A DNA stretch of 64,000 bases from Sphingobium sp. WTD-1. Lineage in GTDB: Bacteria; Pseudomonadota; Alphaproteobacteria; Sphingomonadales; Sphingomonadaceae. How positions within the stretch are numbered: the stretch's first letter is position 1; each line of letters opens with the position of its first letter. The notes below the pieces were generated by a model. The model made no database searches. It saw nothing but the letters and a program-made list of their open reading frames with translations, and was not told the origin of the DNA. Of this stretch, positions 42,523 through 51,634 are shown piece by piece. The translations under genes were made by a program, and so were the position numbers. The stretch covers positions 4,019,501 through 4,083,500 of the forward strand of contig NZ_CP119127.1 in assembly GCF_030128825.1 (NCBI RefSeq), read 5' to 3'.

Positions 42523-44442
42523 ATGCAAATGCGCACCACTATTCGGGCCTTTACCCTGACGCTCGGGCTGGCGACTTCGACCATGGCACTGGCAACTGGC
42601 CCTACTGCCCGGATAGCGGCCGAACGACTTGATCGCGGCGCGGTAGCGCTACCAGCACAGGATGGCGGCATGCTCATTACATGGCGTCTACTGGCCGATG
42701 ATCCCGCCACCATCCGTTTCCGCCTGCTGCGCGACGGCAAGCCGATCCACGACAGCCGCGTCGGCGAAGCCACCGCCTTCGTCGACAAGAAGGGCAGCCC
42801 GACCAGCCGCTATGCGGTGCAGCGGATCGGCGACAAGAGCGCTCCCTCCCCCGCCATGATGTGGGACAAATCCTATCTCTCCATCCCCCTCACGCCGCCC
42901 GCTAACGGCGTCACCCCCGCCGGCGAGTCGTTCAGCTACACTGCCAATGATGCGAGCGCGGCCGATCTGGACGGCGACGGCCGTTACGAGATCATCCTGA
43001 AATGGGATCCGACCAACAGCCATGACAATAGCCAGGGCGGCTATAGCGGGCCGGTCCTGCTCGACGCCTATCGGCTCGACGGCACGCGCCTGTGGCGCAT
43101 CGACCTGGGCCGCAACATCCGCGCCGGCGCCCATTATACCCAATTCCTCGCCTTCGACTTCGACGGCGACGGCCGCGCCGAAGTGGCGATGAAGACCGCC
43201 GACGGCACGGTCGACGGCACCGGCACGGTGATCGGCGACGCCAGGGCCGACTGGCGCGGCCATGATGGCGAAGTGCCCCAGCGCGACCGCACCGGCGCAA
43301 AAGTCCTGCCCGATGGCACCAAGGTCGCGCCGATGCAGGGCCGCATCGTCAAGGGGCCGGAATATCTGACCGTCTTCGATGGCCTCACCGGCAAGGCGCT
43401 GGCCACCGCCCCCTATGATCCGCCGCGCTATCCCGGCGGCAATCCCACGACCGAGCAACTGACCGAAAGCTGGGGCGATGGCTATGCGAACCGATCCGAC
43501 CGGTTCCTGGCCGGAGTCGCCTATCTCGACGGCCGTCTGCCCTCGATGGTCTTTGGCCGCGGCTATTATGCCCGCACCGCGATCGCCGCCTGGGACTGGC
43601 GCGACGGCAAGCTGACCCAGCGCTGGCTGTTCGACAGCAGCCAGCCGGGCAAGGCCGACTATGCCGGACGCGGCAATCACCAGCTTTCGGTCGCCGATGT
43701 CGATGGCGACGGCCGCGACGAGGTGATCTACGGCTCGATGGCGGTCGATGACGATGGCAAGGGGTTGTGGACCCAGCCGCTCTTCCATGGCGACACCATG
43801 CATGTCAGCGACCTCGACCCCGCCCGCCCCGGCCTCGAAAAATTCGGCGTGTTCGAAGATGTGAAGAGCAATGGCCAGCTCGGCTCCGCCCTGCTCGACG
43901 CCCGCACCGGCCAGATGCTCTGGTCCACCCCGGCACAGCAGGACACCGGCCGTGGCGTCGCCGCCGATATCGATCCGCGCTACTGGGGCGCCGAGTTCTG
44001 GAATTCCAGTTCGGCCGAACTGTTCGACGTCGCCGGCAAGCCGATCGGCCCGCGCCCGCGCCAGATGAACTTCGCCATCTGGTGGGACGGCGACCTGTTG
44101 CGCGAACTGCTCGACAAGACCACCATTTCCAAGTGGGACTGGGAAAATGGCAAGGAAATCCCCCTGCTCTCGCCCGAAGGCCTGTCGTCCAACAATGGCA
44201 CCAAGGCGACACCCGCGCTGCAGGCGGACCTGATCGGCGACTGGCGCGAGGAAGTGGTGTGGCGCAGCGCCGACAATCGCGAACTGCGCATCTACACCAC
44301 CCCCTATCCGACCACGCACCGCTTCGTCACGCTGATGCAGGATCCGGTCTACCGCCTCGGCGTCGCCTGGCAGAACACCGCCTATAACCAGCCGCCGCAC
44401 ACCAGCTTCTATCTGGGCGCCGGCAAGCAGGGCGAACGCTGA
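42523..44442 (+). CDS. Rhamnogalacturonan lyase, PL11 family
   Basis: A 639-residue secreted protein. After a signal peptide (about residues 1-25) and a short beta-sheet domain comes an eight-bladed propeller with repeated calcium-binding DxDGDGR motifs (DLDGDGRYEI, DFDGDGRAEV, DVDGDGRDEV). It matches the YesW/YesX rhamnogalacturonan endo/exolyase family, which cleaves the rhamnogalacturonan I backbone by beta-elimination. The start at 42523 follows GAGGGGAG; a frame open from 42406 has no such support. Divergent from the TonB receptor. Confidence 0.92.
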   Translation: MQMRTTIRAFTLTLGLATSTMALATGPTARIAAERLDRGAVALPAQDGGMLITWRLLADDPATIRFRLLRDGKPIHDSRVGEATAFVDKKGSPTSRYAVQRIGDKSAPSPAMMWDKSYLSIPLTPPANGVTPAGESFSYTANDASAADLDGDGRYEIILKWDPTNSHDNSQGGYSGPVLLDAYRLDGTRLWRIDLGRNIRAGAHYTQFLAFDFDGDGRAEVAMKTADGTVDGTGTVIGDARADWRGHDGEVPQRDRTGAKVLPDGTKVAPMQGRIVKGPEYLTVFDGLTGKALATAPYDPPRYPGGNPTTEQLTESWGDGYANRSDRFLAGVAYLDGRLPSMVFGRGYYARTAIAAWDWRDGKLTQRWLFDSSQPGKADYAGRGNHQLSVADVDGDGRDEVIYGSMAVDDDGKGLWTQPLFHGDTMHVSDLDPARPGLEKFGVFEDVKSNGQLGSALLDARTGQMLWSTPAQQDTGRGVAADIDPRYWGAEFWNSSSAELFDVAGKPIGPRPRQMNFAIWWDGDLLRELLDKTTISKWDWENGKEIPLLSPEGLSSNNGTKATPALQADLIGDWREEVVWRSADNRELRIYTTPYPTTHRFVTLMQDPVYRLGVAWQNTAYNQPPHTSFYLGAGKQGER

Positions 44443-44455
44443 CCCTCGATCGGGC

Positions 44456-44478
44456 GGGCGGCGCCACACACGCCGCCC
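44456..44478 (+). terminator. Hairpin after PL11 lyase
   Basis: An 8-bp stem GGGCGGCG/CGCCGCCC with a 7-nt loop, 14 nt after the lyase stop. There is no T-run, so it may be a weak terminator or an RNA-stabilising hairpin between the lyase and the glycosidase. Confidence 0.45.
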
Positions 44479-44495
44479 ACCTGACTGACCAATAT

Positions 44496-44512
44496 ATGGA
44501 TCACATATCCAT
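44496..44512. promoter_or_regulatory. ATGGAT inverted repeat before GH2 glycosidase
   Basis: Arms ATGGAT and ATCCAT are separated by 5 nt, 75 nt before the start at 44587. It shares the half-site TGGATCA with the repeat upstream of the PL11 lyase. Confidence 0.4.
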
Positions 44513-44586
44513 TTTTAGGGATATCTATTGACCCTTTGTCCGGCATCGCCCAAAGTGGCCTGACCAATATCGGAGAGGGCAAGGGC

Positions 44587-47500
44587 ATGAAGCGGAAATC
44601 GGCTGTCGGCGCACGGGTGCGTCAGTTGCGGGGTAGCCTGGCCCTGCTGGCGCTGGCGCCGCTTCTGCCCGCTCTCCCCGCCGCCGCCCATGACGCATCC
44701 ACCGTCACCGCCTCGCCACGCCAGACCTATAATCTCAATCCCGGCTGGCTGATGACCACCGGTGACCAAACCGGTGCGCAGCAACCCGGCTTTGACGAAA
44801 AGGGCTGGCAGAGCGTCACCCTGCCCAACGCCTTCAACGAGACGCAGGCCTTCGCCCGCGACATCAAGGCGCTGTCCACCGGCATCATCTGGTATCGCAA
44901 GCATATCAGCCTCCCCGCCGATGCGACACGCGGCAAGGCCTTCCTCGAATTTGAAGGTGTGCGCCAGGCCGCCGAAATCTGGGTCAATGGCCGCTCGGTC
45001 GCCCTGTCCGAACATGGCGTCATGGCCTTTGGCGCCGACATCAGTGCTGCGCTCCGTCCCGGCGACAATGTCATCGCCGTGCGCATCGACAATGACTGGA
45101 AATACAAGGAACGCGCCACCGGCAGCGGCTTCCAGTGGAACAATGACAATTTCAACGTCAATTATGGCGGCATTACCAAGAATGTCCGGCTCCACCTGAC
45201 GGGCCAAGTCTATCAGACGCTGCCGCTCTATTCGACGCTGGGCACCACCGGCCAATATGTCTGGGCCGACGGCTTCGACATCGCCGGCCGCCGTGCGACC
45301 ATCCATGCCGAAAGCCAGGTCCGCAACGACAGCGCCGCCGCCCGCGCCTTGTCGCTCCGCGTCGAAGTGCGCGATCCCGCCGGCCGCCGCATCGCCCGCT
45401 TCGATAGCGCCGCCGCCTCGATCGCGCCCGGCCAGACCGCCACCCTCGCCGCCGCCGCGCCGGTCGCCGACCTCCATTATTGGAGCTGGGGCTATGGCTA
45501 TCTCTACACCGTCACGACCAGCCTGATCGACAAGGGCAAGGTCATCGACAGCGTCGATACGAAGACCGGCTTCCGCCAGACCCGCTTCGGCGATGGCAAG
45601 GTCGACCTCAACGGCCGCACCATCATGGTCCATGGCTATGCCCAGCGCACCTCCAACGAATGGCCCGCCGTCGGCACCTCCATCCCGCCCTGGATCAGCG
45701 ATTTTTCCAACGCGCTGATGGTGGAGAGCGGCGGCAATCTGGTCCGCTGGATGCACGTCACCCCGTCCAAGCAGGACATCGAGTCCGCCGACCGCGTCGG
45801 CCTGATGCAGGCGATGCCGGCGGGCGATGCCGAAAGCGACGTGACCGGGCGTCGCTGGGACCAGCGCAAGGAAGTGATGCGCGACGCGATCATCTATAAT
45901 CGCAACAATCCCTCGATCCTCTTCTACGAAAGCGGGAACGAGAATATCAGCGAAGCGCATATGGCGGAGATGAAGGCGATCCGCGACCTCTACGATCCCC
46001 ATGGCGGCCGCGCCATCGGATCGCGCGAGATGCTGGACAGCAAGGTCGCCGAATATGGCGGTGAGATGCTCTATACCAACAAGAGCGCGAAGCATCCGAT
46101 GTGGGCGATGGAATATAGCCGCGACGAAGCCGCCCGCGCCTATCAGGACAATTTCACGCCGCCCTTCCACAAGGATGCGCCCGACTATAATCGCAATCAG
46201 GACAGCCATGCCATCGAGGATGTGAAGCGCTGGAACGACTATTATGTCATGCGGCCGGGCACCGGCACTCGCGTCAGCTCGGGCGGCGTCAACATCATCT
46301 GGTCGGACAGCAACACCCATTATCGCGGCGACAATAATTACCGCCGCTCGGGCGAGGTCGACGCCGTGCGCATCCCCAAGCAGGGCTTTTTCGCGCATCA
46401 GGTGATGTGGAACGACTGGGTCGACAGCGTCACCCCCGCCACCCACATCATCGGCCACTGGAACTATGCCCCCGGCACGGTCAAGGACATGAGCGTCGTG
46501 TCCAATGGGGATAGCGTCGAGTTGTTCCTCAACGGCCGTTCGCTCGGCAAGGGCCAGCGCAGCGACAGCTTCCTCTTCAGCTGGAAAAATATCGCCTTCG
46601 CGCCCGGCACGCTGCGCGCCGTCGCCACCCACGCCGATGGCAGGACGTCGGAATATAGCCTCTCCACCACCGGCCCGGCGGTCGCGCTGAAACTCACCCC
46701 CCATGTCTCGCCGCGCGGCTTCGTCATGGACGGCGCCGACATCGCGCTGGTCGATGTCGAGGCGGTCGATGCCCAGGGCCGCCGCGTGCCGGTCGACGCC
46801 AGCAAGGTCCATTTCGATCTCAAGGGGCCGGCGCTCTGGCGCGGCGGCATCGCCCAGGGCGACAGCCAGGGCAAGGTCCGCACCGGCCAGACCGAAGGCG
46901 AAGCGGTGGTGACCAAGGCGCATGGCGCGGACGGCACCACCTCCTATGCCGGCACCGCGCGCGAGGAGGATAATTATATCCTCTCGCCCGACCTGCCGCT
47001 GGAGGGCGGGGTCAACCGCGTCCTGATCCGCGCGGGGACGAAGGCGGGCACGGTGTCGCTCACCGCGACCGCGCCAGGCCTGAAATCCGCCAGCCTGTCG
47101 ATCGCGACCAAGCTGCCCACCGCCACCAGGGGCGGTCTATCGACCGACTTCGCCGATACCTTCCAGCACGGCAGCCTGGTACGCGGCCCGACACCCGCCA
47201 CCCCCAGCTTCACCCCGCACCGCACCACATTCCTCGCGCAGGACATCCGCGCCGGGTCAGGACAGGCCGATGCCGGTGCCACCGTCGACGACAATGAACT
47301 CACCCGCTGGGCGAGCGACGGCAAGCCGGACAATGGCTGGATCGAATATCGTTTCGCCACGCCGGTGCGGCTCAGCGAAATCGACCTGAAGCTGGTCGGC
47401 TGGCGCTCGCGATCCTATCCGCTCGAACTGACGATCGACGGCAAGAGCGTCTGGCGCGGCGAGACCGAACGACAGCTCGGCTACACCACGTTGCGCTTCC

Positions 47501-47682
47501 CCGCCACGACCGGCCAGACGCTGCGCATCCGCCAGACCGGCGCGGTGCAGGACAAGGACGCCTTCGGCAAGGTGGTGGAACTGGCCAGCGCCCGCCAGGC
47601 CGGCGACACCGGCGCCGACGCCGTCCCGCCCGGCTGGCACCTGGGCATTGTCGAAGCCGAATTCCACGGCCCGGTGGATTGA
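44587..47682 (+). CDS. GH2-family glycoside hydrolase (beta-galactosidase-like)
   Basis: A 1031-residue exported enzyme. A signal peptide (about residues 1-35, ending LPALPAAAH) precedes the GH2 sugar-binding jelly-roll (residues 50-200), an immunoglobulin-like domain, and a TIM barrel with acid/base Glu452 (SGNEN) and probable nucleophile Glu509 (MEYS). The C-terminal part has further beta-sandwich domains, the last (about 890-1031, with TRWASDGKPDNGWIEYRF) of F5/8 type C/CBM32 kind. It probably removes galactose from rhamnogalacturonan side chains. GGAGAGGG precedes the start; the N-terminal 17 residues of the longer frame are unlikely. Confidence 0.9.
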   Translation: MKRKSAVGARVRQLRGSLALLALAPLLPALPAAAHDASTVTASPRQTYNLNPGWLMTTGDQTGAQQPGFDEKGWQSVTLPNAFNETQAFARDIKALSTGIIWYRKHISLPADATRGKAFLEFEGVRQAAEIWVNGRSVALSEHGVMAFGADISAALRPGDNVIAVRIDNDWKYKERATGSGFQWNNDNFNVNYGGITKNVRLHLTGQVYQTLPLYSTLGTTGQYVWADGFDIAGRRATIHAESQVRNDSAAARALSLRVEVRDPAGRRIARFDSAAASIAPGQTATLAAAAPVADLHYWSWGYGYLYTVTTSLIDKGKVIDSVDTKTGFRQTRFGDGKVDLNGRTIMVHGYAQRTSNEWPAVGTSIPPWISDFSNALMVESGGNLVRWMHVTPSKQDIESADRVGLMQAMPAGDAESDVTGRRWDQRKEVMRDAIIYNRNNPSILFYESGNENISEAHMAEMKAIRDLYDPHGGRAIGSREMLDSKVAEYGGEMLYTNKSAKHPMWAMEYSRDEAARAYQDNFTPPFHKDAPDYNRNQDSHAIEDVKRWNDYYVMRPGTGTRVSSGGVNIIWSDSNTHYRGDNNYRRSGEVDAVRIPKQGFFAHQVMWNDWVDSVTPATHIIGHWNYAPGTVKDMSVVSNGDSVELFLNGRSLGKGQRSDSFLFSWKNIAFAPGTLRAVATHADGRTSEYSLSTTGPAVALKLTPHVSPRGFVMDGADIALVDVEAVDAQGRRVPVDASKVHFDLKGPALWRGGIAQGDSQGKVRTGQTEGEAVVTKAHGADGTTSYAGTAREEDNYILSPDLPLEGGVNRVLIRAGTKAGTVSLTATAPGLKSASLSIATKLPTATRGGLSTDFADTFQHGSLVRGPTPATPSFTPHRTTFLAQDIRAGSGQADAGATVDDNELTRWASDGKPDNGWIEYRFATPVRLSEIDLKLVGWRSRSYPLELTIDGKSVWRGETERQLGYTTLRFPATTGQTLRIRQTGAVQDKDAFGKVVELASARQAGDTGADAVPPGWHLGIVEAEFHGPVD

Positions 47683-47789
47683 CGCCCCCAGCCCGCACGC
47701 TCCCACGTCCGTTCATGTCGAGCGTGTCGAGAAGCGACCAATGTCGGTCATCTAACCTGCCTTTCGTCGCACTCCGAAGCGGACGGTTT

Positions 47790-48362
47790 TCACTTCTCCG
47801 AAACAGCCGCGTTACCGATAAATCCGAAGTCCAAGCGTTCAAGGGCGGAGGCGTAGCCGACTATCGCTAACAGGTTAGAATAGCGTTCCATAAAATCCGC
47901 CGGGTTATTATCGTTGTGAGGCGGATCGAAGACAATGACGTCACCAGAAACTCGCAACGCGGTGCCGGGCTTTAAGCCCCCATGTGTTTCGAGGGCCTTC
48001 GCGTATTCGCGCAAATTTTGGAATTTCCGACGTTCTGGAAAAGCTTCCAATAGGCCCTTTTCTTCGAGAGATGCCTTGAAGCCATCTAAAGCCTGCGAAC
48101 GAGCTAGTTCGGAAGCATATTCATTGTAAGCAACATGCATATTTCGATCTTCAAATGTTACGATCTCGTATCCAGAAGCATCTTTGATGCATTTGAAACG
48201 ATCCACAGTTGCACCAGCATTTGGTCGAATTACAATTTCTATGCTTTGAAGATGAACCTCATATTTTACCGATAAGCCCTTCGCATTAAGGCCGCACTCA
48301 ATCAATCGCTGCTCAATGACCTGTTCTTCTGAAGGAGGCAATGCTGGTGGCATATCAATCAT
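47790..48362 (-). CDS. Hypothetical protein, AT-richer than neighbours
   Basis: About 190 residues, with no family that I recognise. It is soluble, with a charged middle (FEDRNMHVAYNEYASELARSQALDGFKASLEEKGLLEAFPERRKFQNLREYAKALE) of likely helical character. There is no signal peptide or membrane helix. The start is uncertain: MIDMPPALPP (48362) was chosen for a GGAG upstream, but ATG 48386 and GTG 48419 are possible. Base composition and codon use are clearly lower in GC than the genes around it, which suggests recent acquisition. Confidence 0.6.
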   Translation of the reverse strand: MIDMPPALPPSEEQVIEQRLIECGLNAKGLSVKYEVHLQSIEIVIRPNAGATVDRFKCIKDASGYEIVTFEDRNMHVAYNEYASELARSQALDGFKASLEEKGLLEAFPERRKFQNLREYAKALETHGGLKPGTALRVSGDVIVFDPPHNDNNPADFMERYSNLLAIVGYASALERLDFGFIGNAAVSEK

Positions 48363-48644
48363 ACTGCGACGTTCTCCGATGCACATATGACCGATAGCTT
48401 CTAACCCACCGAAAAACACACGATTTCGGACAGGTGAATAGGCAATTCAGCGGGTATTATGACGTCGCCAGCATTGCTCAGTGTTGTGGAACCAAGAGTC
48501 ACTGGCGGATTGAGGATGTGTCCGACAACCTCGTTTAAGGGCTTTCCGGCATGGCAAAATGACCTTTATCGGCCTATGCTTTCCCGTAAGCCGCCAGTCA
48601 GCTTCCCACCCATCGCCGCCGTTCGGCGAACCTCAAAGCGAGCG

Positions 48645-50270
48645 CTACGACGCCTTTGCCAGTCCCGGCACGCGCACCGGCTGCGCCACCGGTCGGTTGA
48701 GCGCGACCGACAGCCGATCGGCCGTGCGCAGCGCCAGCGCGGCAATGGTCAGCGTCGGATTGGCCCAGCTCGACGTCGGGAAGGTCGAAGACCCCACGAG
48801 ATAGAGATTGGCCTGGCCATGCACCCGCCCGTCCGCATCCACCACGCCCTGGCGCGGATCGGTCGCCATGCGGGTCGTGCCCATATGATGATAGCCACCG
48901 ATCGCGTGGGAGGAGATGAGCGGATCGTTGCGCCACAATTCGCCCGGCTCGTCCAGCCAGTCCGCCCGCTCGACCCGGCCCATGCCCAGCCGTTTGAGTT
49001 CGCGGCCCAGGCCATCGACCAGCCCGGTCACGCTATGCTTGTCGATCGCCGACAAGCGCCAGTCCAGCGCCACGCGCGGCACGCCCAGCGCGTCGCGCTC
49101 CTTCGTCAGCAGCACCCGGCTGTCGGGATTGGGCGCCTGTTCGGCCCGCACCAGCAGCGCGATCTCCAGCTTGCCCGCCTTGTGCAGCAGCCAGGGGCGC
49201 AGCGGATCGACATGGCGCTGGGCGAAGGTCGCCGCCTTCTTGGCCATCATCCATAGCCGCCGACCGCTGCGCGTCGGCGACATGTCATGCTTGAGCGAAC
49301 CATAGGCCCGCATGCCCCAGAATTGCGACGCCCGCGCCGGTTGCCGCCCGACGATGGTGAGCGAACTGTTGAGCAGCCCCTCGCGCCGCTGCAGATCGGC
49401 CGAGGGCGTGATCAGTGCCGCCATGTCATGGCCGCCGATCCGGTGCCGCCGACCGAAGGCCTTGAGCAGCGGCCAGGCCTTGGCATCGACGATCCGCCCG
49501 CCGCGGGCATGGGGATGCTCCATGAAGTTGCGGCCGACCTGGTCGCGCTCATTGCCGATGTTGGACGCCAGCAGCAGCCGGGCATTCTCGATCCCGCCCG
49601 CCGCCAGCACGAAGGCGCGCGCCTCGACATGCAGATGCGCGCCGGCCAGCGCCTTCGCCTCGATCCGGCTGATCGCGCCGTCTTTCGTCACGATCCTCGT
49701 GACGCTGGCATGGGTGATGATCTCGCAGCCTGGATGGTCGCGCAGATCCTGGCACGCGTCGAAGGTGAAACGGTTGAAGCGCGGATCGAAATTCCACACC
49801 GGCATGTGCAGTTCCGACCGATCGAACCCCGGCAGCGGCACGCCATGGGCGCCCAGCGCCTCGGCGCTCGCCGGCTCGTCGCCAATCTCGAATATGCCGC
49901 GCGCCTGGCCATAATAGTCCTGCAGTTCGTCCCAGGACAGCGGCCAGCCCGATCCCGCCACCCAGTCGCGGCGCTGCAGGTCGATCGGGTCCAGCGTGGC
50001 ACAGCGCCCGCCCCAGATCGCCGTCGTGCCGCCAAAGAAGCGCAGCCGCGCATCGTCCAGATCATAATAGGCCTGGCCGACATTCTTGCCGGCGTTGAGG
50101 TTGGCGGTCGCCGGCTCATAGTCCAGCCCGCCGCTTTCCAGCAGCAGCACCTGATGCCCGGCCGCCAGCAGCCGGCGCGCGGTGGTGATGCCGGCCGCGC
50201 CCGCGCCGATGACGCAGACATCTGCCCGCCGGCGCAGCGCGCCGGTCTGTTGCGAGAGATCAATGCTCAT
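48645..50270 (-). CDS. GMC-family oxidoreductase
   Basis: A 541-residue flavoprotein with FAD-binding GAGAAGITTARRL (about residues 22-34), FGGTTAIWGGRCATL, and the C-terminal catalytic His in GGYHHMGTTRM and Asn in SSWANPTLT. It belongs to the GMC family, perhaps sugar- or polyol-oxidising. No signal peptide or twin-arginine motif is seen. Its start abuts the anti-sigma stop, so it is the downstream gene of the sigma/anti-sigma operon and may be one of its targets. Confidence 0.88.
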   Translation of the reverse strand: MSIDLSQQTGALRRRADVCVIGAGAAGITTARRLLAAGHQVLLLESGGLDYEPATANLNAGKNVGQAYYDLDDARLRFFGGTTAIWGGRCATLDPIDLQRRDWVAGSGWPLSWDELQDYYGQARGIFEIGDEPASAEALGAHGVPLPGFDRSELHMPVWNFDPRFNRFTFDACQDLRDHPGCEIITHASVTRIVTKDGAISRIEAKALAGAHLHVEARAFVLAAGGIENARLLLASNIGNERDQVGRNFMEHPHARGGRIVDAKAWPLLKAFGRRHRIGGHDMAALITPSADLQRREGLLNSSLTIVGRQPARASQFWGMRAYGSLKHDMSPTRSGRRLWMMAKKAATFAQRHVDPLRPWLLHKAGKLEIALLVRAEQAPNPDSRVLLTKERDALGVPRVALDWRLSAIDKHSVTGLVDGLGRELKRLGMGRVERADWLDEPGELWRNDPLISSHAIGGYHHMGTTRMATDPRQGVVDADGRVHGQANLYLVGSSTFPTSSWANPTLTIAALALRTADRLSVALNRPVAQPVRVPGLAKAS

Positions 50271-51035
50271 TCATGCGTCCTGATTATTGGCCAGATCGGC
50301 CGCGTGCTTGGCCAGGAAATCCTGGGATTCCACGCCGGTCAGCACATAGACGGTGCCCTTGCGGGCCCAGTAGGCGATGGTCTCGCCGTCGACGACTTGC
50401 GTGCGCGGCGTTTCCGGCAGGCCGGTGACGGCGCGCGCCGCGAACAGCGACACCGGCGCCTTTTCGCCCGCGTCGATCACCAGTTGCAGGCTCGGCCCAT
50501 AGTCGGACGGGAAGAGCTGCACATCCAGCACCCGCCAGCCCGCCGGCAGCACCGGCACGTTGATATGGGTGGCGGACCGGACATCGGCCGGGTCGAAATG
50601 CGGGATTTCGGGCTGCGACTTCATGTGCGACCGCACCAGCGCGGTCTTGTGCGACATCAAGGCCTCCTCGATGAACACCGGCATCGCCTGCGCCGTCGGC
50701 GCCACGCCCATGTTCAGCTTGCCCACGCCCAGCGCCACCGCGGCGACGATGCCCGCCGCCATCGCCAGCCCGCCGCTCAACCGGCGAAGCAGGCGGCTAC
50801 GGTGCAGCGCCCCCTCCACCTTGCGGGCGCTGTCGTGCAGGCGTTGCGGCACCGGCTGCTCGTCGCGCTCGGCCAGTGCCCGCATCGCGTCGCGCACCGA
50901 CAGGTCGGCCAGCACGCGCGCGGCGACATCGGGATTGCGCACCAGATAATCGGCCACTTCCAGCCGCCCCATGGCGTCGAGCTGGTCGTCGACATAAGCA
51001 TGCAGTTCGCATTCGGTGATGGTGAGTTCCGCCAT
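50271..51035 (-). CDS. Anti-sigma factor (ECF partner)
   Basis: A 254-residue protein with an N-terminal zinc-less anti-sigma-type region (ECELHAYVDDQLDAMGRLEVADYL), one membrane helix at about residues 88-105 (GGLAMAAGIVAAVALGVG) and a periplasmic domain. This matches the membrane-bound anti-sigma arrangement. It starts 3 nt after the ECF sigma factor stop. It would hold the sigma factor inactive until an envelope signal arrives. Confidence 0.82.
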   Translation of the reverse strand: MAELTITECELHAYVDDQLDAMGRLEVADYLVRNPDVAARVLADLSVRDAMRALAERDEQPVPQRLHDSARKVEGALHRSRLLRRLSGGLAMAAGIVAAVALGVGKLNMGVAPTAQAMPVFIEEALMSHKTALVRSHMKSQPEIPHFDPADVRSATHINVPVLPAGWRVLDVQLFPSDYGPSLQLVIDAGEKAPVSLFAARAVTGLPETPRTQVVDGETIAYWARKGTVYVLTGVESQDFLAKHAADLANNQDA

Positions 51036-51038
51036 GGC

Positions 51039-51560
51039 TCAATCCCTCACGATGCGCAGATGGCCGGGGCGCACGGCGGGTGCCCCCTCCTCCAGCGCGC
51101 GCAGCTTCGCGCGGGCACGGGACAGCCGCGAAATCAGCGTGCCGATGGGAATGCCGATCGCGTCGGCCGCATCCTGATAGGAAAGCCCCTCGACCGCGAC
51201 GAGGTGCAGCACGGTCTGCTGCTCCTCCGGCAGGGCGGTCAGCGCCGCCTCGATCTGGTGCAGCCGGACCATCTGCTCCTGCGCGGGCGCCGCCACCGGC
51301 TCGGCCTGCGCCACGGCGTCGGCGCGGAACCGTTCGCGCACGGCCGCCCGGCGGGTGCCGCTGACGAAGACATTGTGCAGGATGGAAAACAGCCAGACGC
51401 GCAGTGGCCGGCCGCGCTGATAGCTGTCGGCATTGGCATAGGCGCGCACCAGCGCATCCTGGACCAGATCCTCGGCATCGCTTTCATTGCCGGTCAATCG
51501 ACGGGCATAGCGCATCAGCGCGGGCAGCAGGTCGACGACCTTGGGCGGCGTGGGTTTCAT
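51039..51560 (-). CDS. ECF RNA polymerase sigma factor
   Basis: A 173-residue sigma-70-family ECF factor. Region 2 covers about residues 20-70 (DAEDLVQDALVRAYANADSY; RVWLFSILHN), and region 4 about 115-160 (LPEEQQTVLHLVAVEGLSYQDAADAIGIPIGTLISRLSRAR) with the DNA-binding helix-turn-helix. It is followed by its anti-sigma factor and a GMC oxidoreductase. The signal it senses cannot be read from the sequence. Confidence 0.92.
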   Translation of the reverse strand: MKPTPPKVVDLLPALMRYARRLTGNESDAEDLVQDALVRAYANADSYQRGRPLRVWLFSILHNVFVSGTRRAAVRERFRADAVAQAEPVAAPAQEQMVRLHQIEAALTALPEEQQTVLHLVAVEGLSYQDAADAIGIPIGTLISRLSRARAKLRALEEGAPAVRPGHLRIVRD

Positions 51561-51634
51561 ACGTCACTTACGCCTCAGTGATCGCTTTAATCCCCCTTCG
51601 CCCAAATATTTCCGAATTATGTATCTTCAACCCG

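Noticed and set aside
44515..46923. 802-codon open frame on the minus strand opposite the GH2 enzyme
   Set aside because: Low-complexity, Asp/Gly/Ala-rich product without domains; an antisense shadow of the glycosidase.
49287..51581. 764-codon plus-strand frame over the GMC/anti-sigma/sigma operon
   Set aside because: It crosses three well-supported minus-strand genes and has His/Arg-rich low-complexity content.
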